This document shows, piece by piece, positions 6,700-10,372 of a DNA stretch of 10,372 nt. Positions within the stretch are counted from its first letter, which is position 1, and each line of letters begins with the position of its first letter. The DNA lies in contig JAOOKL010000021.1 of assembly GCA_028408025.1 (NCBI GenBank), positions 1-10,372 on the forward strand. Direction: 5' to 3'. The DNA comes from Candidatus Pelagibacter sp. GTDB lineage: Bacteria; Pseudomonadota; Alphaproteobacteria; Pelagibacterales; Pelagibacteraceae. The notes under the pieces were generated by a model, which searched no databases, was not told the DNA's origin, and saw only the letters and a list, made by a program, of their open reading frames with translations. Made by a program: the position numbers and the translations under genes.

Positions 6700-7329
6700 G
6701 TGAAATTGAATCTAGAAAACATCATAGATATCATCAAATCCACTAGGGAATATCTTTTTCCCTACAAAAAGATAGTAAGCAAGTTTAGTAGCATTAGCTC
6801 AGAAAAAGATCTTCAAAATTTTATACAAGAGAGGTCAGCTCATGTAACTCAAACAACATTATACGGATATTTAAAAACTCGTATGGGGCACAAATTTACA
6901 TTAATGGTTCAAGATGAAGAGTTTTCTAAATCAATTAATTTGGCAAAATGGAATATCTATATGGTTGCTTTAGCAGACTGTACCTTTTATGTATTTTCAT
7001 ACTTGATGTCTCAAAAAAATTTACAAAAAAATAATTCTAAAGAAATATTTTTAGGTATTATTGAAAACGAAAAGAAAAATGGCTTAAGTGAAGAAATTTA
7101 TGACAAAGCAAAATCAGAATTTTTTAAAAGAATAGAGTCAGTAGATTTTAAAAAATATTATTTAGAAGATCCATTTAAAGAAAGTGGATTAGCCCTTTTT
7201 AATTGGTCGCCAATTGCAGACGAGCTAAAAAATTTAGATAAAAAAATAGTTTTAAATTCAATTAAATTAAAATGGAATTTAATTGTAGAAGAATTTAAAA
7301 AACTGACAACTAATCTGAAATTCAATTAA
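6700..7329 (+). CDS. Conserved-looking protein of unknown function, 209 aa
   Basis: I do not recognise a named family. The product is soluble-looking and mostly helical. Its most distinctive segment is residues 41-91: [21 protein letters not shown], then [11 protein letters not shown] and a moderately hydrophobic run at 85-103. The rest is Lys-, Glu- and Asn-rich with [13 protein letters not shown] (164-176) near the end. I have a faint recollection of similar hypothetical proteins in other alphaproteobacteria but cannot name one. The start is GTG at 6700; an in-frame TAA at 6679-6681 rules out anything much longer, and the only nearby ribosome-binding-like string (AAAGG, 6680-6684) is 15 bases away, which is poor. 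It is divergent from the symporter operon and convergent with acs, overlapping it by 4 bp. Being between an uptake system and acs hints at a related role, but that is weak inference. Confidence 0.75.
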   Translation: MKLNLENIIDIIKSTREYLFPYKKIVSKFSSISSEKDLQNFIQERSAHVTQTTLYGYLKTRMGHKFTLMVQDEEFSKSINLAKWNIYMVALADCTFYVFSYLMSQKNLQKNNSKEIFLGIIENEKKNGLSEEIYDKAKSEFFKRIESVDFKKYYLEDPFKESGLALFNWSPIADELKNLDKKIVLNSIKLKWNLIVEEFKKLTTNLKFN

Positions 7330-9437
7330 CCTTTATTTTGTCTATTCTGAATTAGTGACTCAACTACACTAGGATCAGCTAGGGTAGTAGTGTCACCTAA
7401 ATTTTTTGGCTCATTAGCTGCAATTTTTCTTAAAATTCTTCTCATGATTTTACCTGATCTTGTTTTAGGTAAACCAGGTGAAAATTGAATTACATCTGGC
7501 GTTGCTATAGGTCCAATTTGTTTTCTAACCCAAAGTTTTAAATCTCTCTCCAAATCTCCAGTTGGTTTTTCTCCTACATTAAGAGTTACGTAGCAATATA
7601 AACCATTTCCTTTAATACTGTGTGGAAAACCTACTACTGCCGCTTCAGCAACTTTAGGATGAGCAACAAAAGCACTCTCTATTTCTGCGGTACCAAGATT
7701 GTGACCAGATACTATAATTACATCGTCTACTCTTCCCGTTATCCAATAATAACCATCTTTATCTCTTCGACATCCGTCACCAGTAAAATATTTCCCGTCA
7801 AATTGCGAGAAATATGTATCAATGAATCTTTGATGATCACCATAGACCGTCCTCATTTGTCCAGGCCAAGAGCTTGCCATACATAGCCTACCTTTTCCCT
7901 CTCCTTTAATAATTTTTCCATCTTGATTCACTAAAACTGGTTTAATACCGTAAAAAGGTTTTGTGGCTGATCCGGGTTTTAAATCTATAGCTCCAGGTTG
8001 AGGTGCTATAAGTATTCCCCCAGTCTCCGTTTGCCACCAAGTATCTACTATTGGACATTTAGAGTCCCCAACAGTTTTGTAGTACCACATCCAGGCCTCT
8101 GGATTAATCGGTTCTCCCACTGTGCCTAATAGTTTTAATGATTTTCTACTAGTTTTTTTGACTGGTTTTTCTCCCTCTCGCATTAAAGCTCTTATAGCTG
8201 TAGGAGCAGTGTAGAAAATATTCACTTTATACTTATCAACTATTTGCCACCATCTAGAACTATCAGGATAATTTGGCACTCCTTCAAACATAATAGTAGT
8301 TGCACCATTAGATAAAGGCCCATAAATAATATAGCTGTGTCCTGTAACCCATCCAATGTCAGCAGTGCACCAATAAATATCATTATATTTATAATCAAAA
8401 ATATATTGATGTGTCATGGAGGCGTAAACCATATAACCCCCTGTTGTATGAAGAACTCCTTTAGGTTTCCCGGTTGAGCCAGATGTGTAAAGAATGAAAA
8501 GTGGATCTTCAGCATTCATCTCTTCAGGTTCACATTTATTTGAAACAGAAGATATCATTTCTTTGTAAGAAATGTCTCTTCCATCATCCCAATCGACTTG
8601 ATTACCAGTTCTTTGAACCACAACGCATTTTTTTACTTCAGGGCATTGAGACAAAGCTTCGTCCGCTATTTTCTTTAGCGGAATAATTTTACCACCTCTT
8701 ACACCTTCATCTGCGGTTATTAGATATTCTGACTCACAATCGTTAATTCTTGTTGCTATCGAGTCTGGAGAAAATCCTCCAAATATAATTGAGTGAACCG
8801 CACCTATCCTTGCACATGCTAACATTATATAAGCAAGCTCGGGTATCATAGTAAGATAAATTGTAACTCTATCCCCTTTTTGTATACCAATGCTTTTAAG
8901 GCCATTCGCAGCTTTACAAACATTTTGATGTAACTCTTTGTAAGATATCTTTTTAGAGTCCGCTGGGTCATCTCCAACCCAAATTATAGCTGTTTTTTTT
9001 GGATTTTTCTTTAGGTGTCTATCAATACAATTAGCCGAGGCATTAAGTGTGCCATCGTAATACCATTTAATTTTAACTTCATCTTTACTGTATTTTATAT
9101 CTTTAATTTTTGAATATTTTTTTATCCAAGAGATTCTTTTTCCCTCTTTAGCCCAAAATTTATCATTATCTTTAATAGAAAGTTTATATTTTTTTTTGTA
9201 TTTAGCTCCATTAACATATGCTTGATTTGACCAGCTATCTGAAACTTTTATTACAGTATTACCATCACTATCTTTCGATTGTGACAAAGCTTTTAAAGAG
9301 TGTTTTTTCCTCGAAGTTTTTTTCCTTCTAGAACTTTTTACTTTTTTTATTTTTTTCCTAGAACGTCTTTTCTTTTTTCTTTTTTTTCTAGAAGACTTTC
9401 TTTTTTTTGCTTTTTTTCTTTTTCTCTTTTTAGCCAC
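7326..9437 (-). CDS. acs: Acetyl-CoA synthetase (AMP-forming) with a Lys/Arg-rich N-terminal tail
   Basis: Acs converts acetate, ATP and CoA to acetyl-CoA, AMP and diphosphate. From the GTG start the protein has 703 aa. Motifs are [11 protein letters not shown] (317-327, phosphate-binding loop), [11 protein letters not shown] (464-474), YFTGDG with ITGR ending at R569, SGHNLGTAE (577-585), and [11 protein letters not shown] (657-667) with K663, the lysine acetylated in the Salmonella enzyme. After the tail, colinearity with E. coli Acs is close to the end ([11 protein letters not shown]). Aligned at the shared Phe-Trp pair (94-95 here, 38-39 in E. coli), there are about 56 extra N-terminal residues. 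Of residues 1-46, 33 are Lys or Arg and none is acidic. The residue at E. coli R526 is Asn (580). GTG at 9437 is preferred because GGGGGG precedes it by 4 bases; TTG at 9449 is the alternative (707 aa). It is the last gene after tsaD and the EVE gene. Confidence 0.95.
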   Translation of the reverse strand: MAKKRKRKKAKKRKSSRKKRKKKRRSRKKIKKVKSSRRKKTSRKKHSLKALSQSKDSDGNTVIKVSDSWSNQAYVNGAKYKKKYKLSIKDNDKFWAKEGKRISWIKKYSKIKDIKYSKDEVKIKWYYDGTLNASANCIDRHLKKNPKKTAIIWVGDDPADSKKISYKELHQNVCKAANGLKSIGIQKGDRVTIYLTMIPELAYIMLACARIGAVHSIIFGGFSPDSIATRINDCESEYLITADEGVRGGKIIPLKKIADEALSQCPEVKKCVVVQRTGNQVDWDDGRDISYKEMISSVSNKCEPEEMNAEDPLFILYTSGSTGKPKGVLHTTGGYMVYASMTHQYIFDYKYNDIYWCTADIGWVTGHSYIIYGPLSNGATTIMFEGVPNYPDSSRWWQIVDKYKVNIFYTAPTAIRALMREGEKPVKKTSRKSLKLLGTVGEPINPEAWMWYYKTVGDSKCPIVDTWWQTETGGILIAPQPGAIDLKPGSATKPFYGIKPVLVNQDGKIIKGEGKGRLCMASSWPGQMRTVYGDHQRFIDTYFSQFDGKYFTGDGCRRDKDGYYWITGRVDDVIIVSGHNLGTAEIESAFVAHPKVAEAAVVGFPHSIKGNGLYCYVTLNVGEKPTGDLERDLKLWVRKQIGPIATPDVIQFSPGLPKTRSGKIMRRILRKIAANEPKNLGDTTTLADPSVVESLIQNRQNKG

Positions 9438-9441
9438 TCTA

Positions 9442-9447
9442 CCCCCC
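9442..9447 (-). promoter_or_regulatory. G-rich ribosome-binding site that decides the acs start
   Basis: Six G on the minus strand lie 4 bases before the GTG at 9437 and can pair with the CCUCC of the 16S tail if one G-U pair is allowed. A TTG at 9449-9447 would place this G-run inside the coding region and has nothing resembling a ribosome-binding site before it. The site therefore favours GTG and excludes four codons from the protein. Confidence 0.55.
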
Positions 9448-9455
9448 AATTAAAT

Positions 9456-9878
9456 TTATCTGATTTTACCCATCTTATATATAATTTTCCAGCTTTTATA
9501 ATCGATGGGCATGACCGAAAGTCGACTTTGTTTAATAAGTGGTAAATGTGAAATAGCCTTAGTTTTTTTAATAGTTTCTAGTGAAATAGGCGAATTAAAT
9601 TGCTCCAAAAACCTGACTTGAACAGCTACAAACCTTTTATCTTTATCAGTTTTGTCAACAAAAGCTTTTTTTATTACCTCAACAATCCCTACTATCTCTT
9701 TGCCTATATTAGAGTGGTAGAAAAAACAAAGGTCACCAACTTTCATTGCTTTTAGATTATTAGCTGCTTGATAATTTCTTACCCCATCCCATGCCGCACC
9801 TTTAACGCCAGCTTTTTTTTGTTGCTCAATTGACCAAACATCAGGCTCAGATTTCATTAACCAATAATTTTTACTCAT
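9456..9878 (-). CDS. EVE-domain protein (thymocyte nuclear protein 1-like)
   Basis: The 140-aa protein is a single EVE domain, a PUA-like fold that binds modified nucleobases in DNA or RNA in characterised members. Family landmarks are WLMKSEPDVWS (6-16), WDGVRNYQAANNLK (30-43), VGDLCFFYHSN (47-57), GIVEV (64-68) and QSRLSVMPI (117-125) followed by W130. The length is typical of bacterial stand-alone EVE proteins. Its actual ligand in bacteria is not settled. The start ATG at 9878 is preceded by AAAGG overlapping the tsaD stop codon, with a 10-bp gap to tsaD. The next gene, acs, begins 18 bp downstream (GTG start), so the three genes appear to be one operon. EVE genes near tsaD are common in alphaproteobacteria, so the pairing is expected. 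Confidence 0.9.
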   Translation of the reverse strand: MSKNYWLMKSEPDVWSIEQQKKAGVKGAAWDGVRNYQAANNLKAMKVGDLCFFYHSNIGKEIVGIVEVIKKAFVDKTDKDKRFVAVQVRFLEQFNSPISLETIKKTKAISHLPLIKQSRLSVMPIDYKSWKIIYKMGKIR

Positions 9879-9888
9879 ATTAAACCTT

Positions 9889-10372
9889 TTAGTCTAATTT
9901 TAATCCTGGTCCCTTCATATATGGTGCTGCACTATCTAGTGGCCATCTAGATTTTGCGGATATATCTATTTTATCGATCAAGTTTTTTTTAAATCTTTTA
10001 ATTCCTGTCCAAGCGATCATAGCTGCATTATCTCCACAAAACTTTAAATCAGGATAAATGGTTTTAAAATTCATCTCTTTAGCCAAATTGGATAAATTTT
10101 CTCTTATTGATTTATTAGCTGCCACACCTCCAGCTACTATGAGTTGAACTTCTTTTTTTTTAGTTCTATCCTTAAAAGTTTCTATTGCAACTTTGGTTTT
10201 TTTAAAAAGTATATTATTAACCGTATTTTGAAAAGAGGCAGCAAGATTATATTTCATCTTATCATTCCGGTTTATTTTTTTAGATTCCCTTAATACTGCG
10301 GTTTTTAACCCAGCGAATGACAAATTGCATCCGGCTTTATTTATTATTGGTTCAGGCAATTTAAAGTAATTT
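9889..10372 (-). CDS. tsaD: tRNA N6-adenosine threonylcarbamoyltransferase, C-terminal part, cut by the right edge
   Basis: TsaD transfers the threonylcarbamoyl group to A37 of ANN-decoding tRNAs, working with TsaB and TsaE. About 160 C-terminal residues are present, and the frame stays open through the right edge (NYFKLPEPII is the first readable part). The TTG near 10359 is an internal Leu codon, not a start. Motifs are NLSFAGLKTA, the glycine-rich VAGGVAANKSIRE, and CGDNAAMIAW, whose Asp is a metal ligand in the family. The RWPLD near the end is common in alphaproteobacterial members. The family is usually 330-360 aa, so roughly half is missing from the window. It is the first visible gene of the tsaD, EVE, acs cluster. 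Confidence 0.95.
   Translation of the reverse strand, partial: NYFKLPEPIINKAGCNLSFAGLKTAVLRESKKINRNDKMKYNLAASFQNTVNNILFKKTKVAIETFKDRTKKKEVQLIVAGGVAANKSIRENLSNLAKEMNFKTIYPDLKFCGDNAAMIAWTGIKRFKKNLIDKIDISAKSRWPLDSAAPYMKGPGLKLD

Noticed and set aside
7620..8686. Two plus-strand frames (7620-7886 and 8501-8686) inside acs
   Set aside because: They are antisense to highly conserved Acs motifs, and the products look like nothing known.
9300..9545. Plus-strand frame coding a Phe/Ser-rich 81-aa peptide
   Set aside because: It is the mirror image of the Lys/Arg-rich acs start (AAA and AGA read backwards as TTT and TCT) and overlaps two genes.
10357..10359. TTG as a start codon of the tsaD fragment
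   Set aside because: The frame remains open to the window edge and the upstream residues fit TsaD, so this is an internal Leu codon in a gene cut by the edge.
1..10372. CRISPR arrays, insertion sequences, phage genes, tRNA or rRNA genes
   Set aside because: I looked for regularly spaced repeats, transposase motifs, terminal inverted repeats and cloverleaf patterns and found none convincing; the gene order is typical of a chromosome.

Overview
The window looks like a piece of a streamlined, AT-rich alphaproteobacterial chromosome, most likely from the SAR11 clade (Pelagibacterales) or a close relative. Three things suggest this: very low GC with lysine-, asparagine- and isoleucine-rich proteins, almost no intergenic space, and alphaproteobacterial gene neighbours (a purH-linked heparinase II/III family protein, tsaD next to an EVE-domain gene, and a symporter of the small-plus-large-subunit type). 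The placement is by recognition of style and content; no marker gene was aligned.

Layout from the left. The 3' end of an unrecognised plus-strand gene (1-95) meets purH tail to tail with no spacer. A minus-strand operon follows in transcriptional order rpe, heparinase II/III family gene, purH (3962 down to 96), with the genes overlapping or 2 bp apart. It starts from a near-consensus sigma-70 promoter that predicts a leaderless rpe mRNA. Upstream is a small YggT-like membrane protein gene (4009-4344). A strong hairpin terminator (4371-4400) closes the next minus-strand operon: a DUF4212-type small subunit and a 618-aa sodium:solute symporter (6534 down to 4421), translationally coupled. A 165-bp divergent intergenic region (6535-6699) is rich in palindromes and repeats, and separates that operon from an unrecognised 209-aa plus-strand gene (6700-7329). 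That gene converges on, and overlaps by 4 bp, the end of a third minus-strand operon: tsaD (cut by the right edge), an EVE-domain gene and acs (acetyl-CoA synthetase).

Functionally, an ActP-like symporter and acetyl-CoA synthetase lie close together and would form an uptake-and-activation pair for acetate or a similar short carboxylate. The rpe-purH operon is housekeeping (pentose phosphate pathway and the last two steps of IMP synthesis), and tsaD serves tRNA t6A modification.

The most unusual feature is an N-terminal tail of about 50 residues on Acs, made almost only of Lys, Arg and Ser with an approximate ten-residue repeat, resembling a histone H1-type or DNA/RNA-binding tail on a metabolic enzyme. 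Other points worth a look are an Arg-to-Asn change in the Acs A8 motif, a perfect EF-hand loop in the symporter, a symporter leader that could hide its own Shine-Dalgarno sequence, two apparent His-to-Gln changes in the heparinase-family protein, and the leaderless promoter. No CRISPR array, insertion sequence, tRNA, rRNA or phage gene was seen. This is mostly an ordinary chromosomal region, and I do not see a convincing new multi-gene system.
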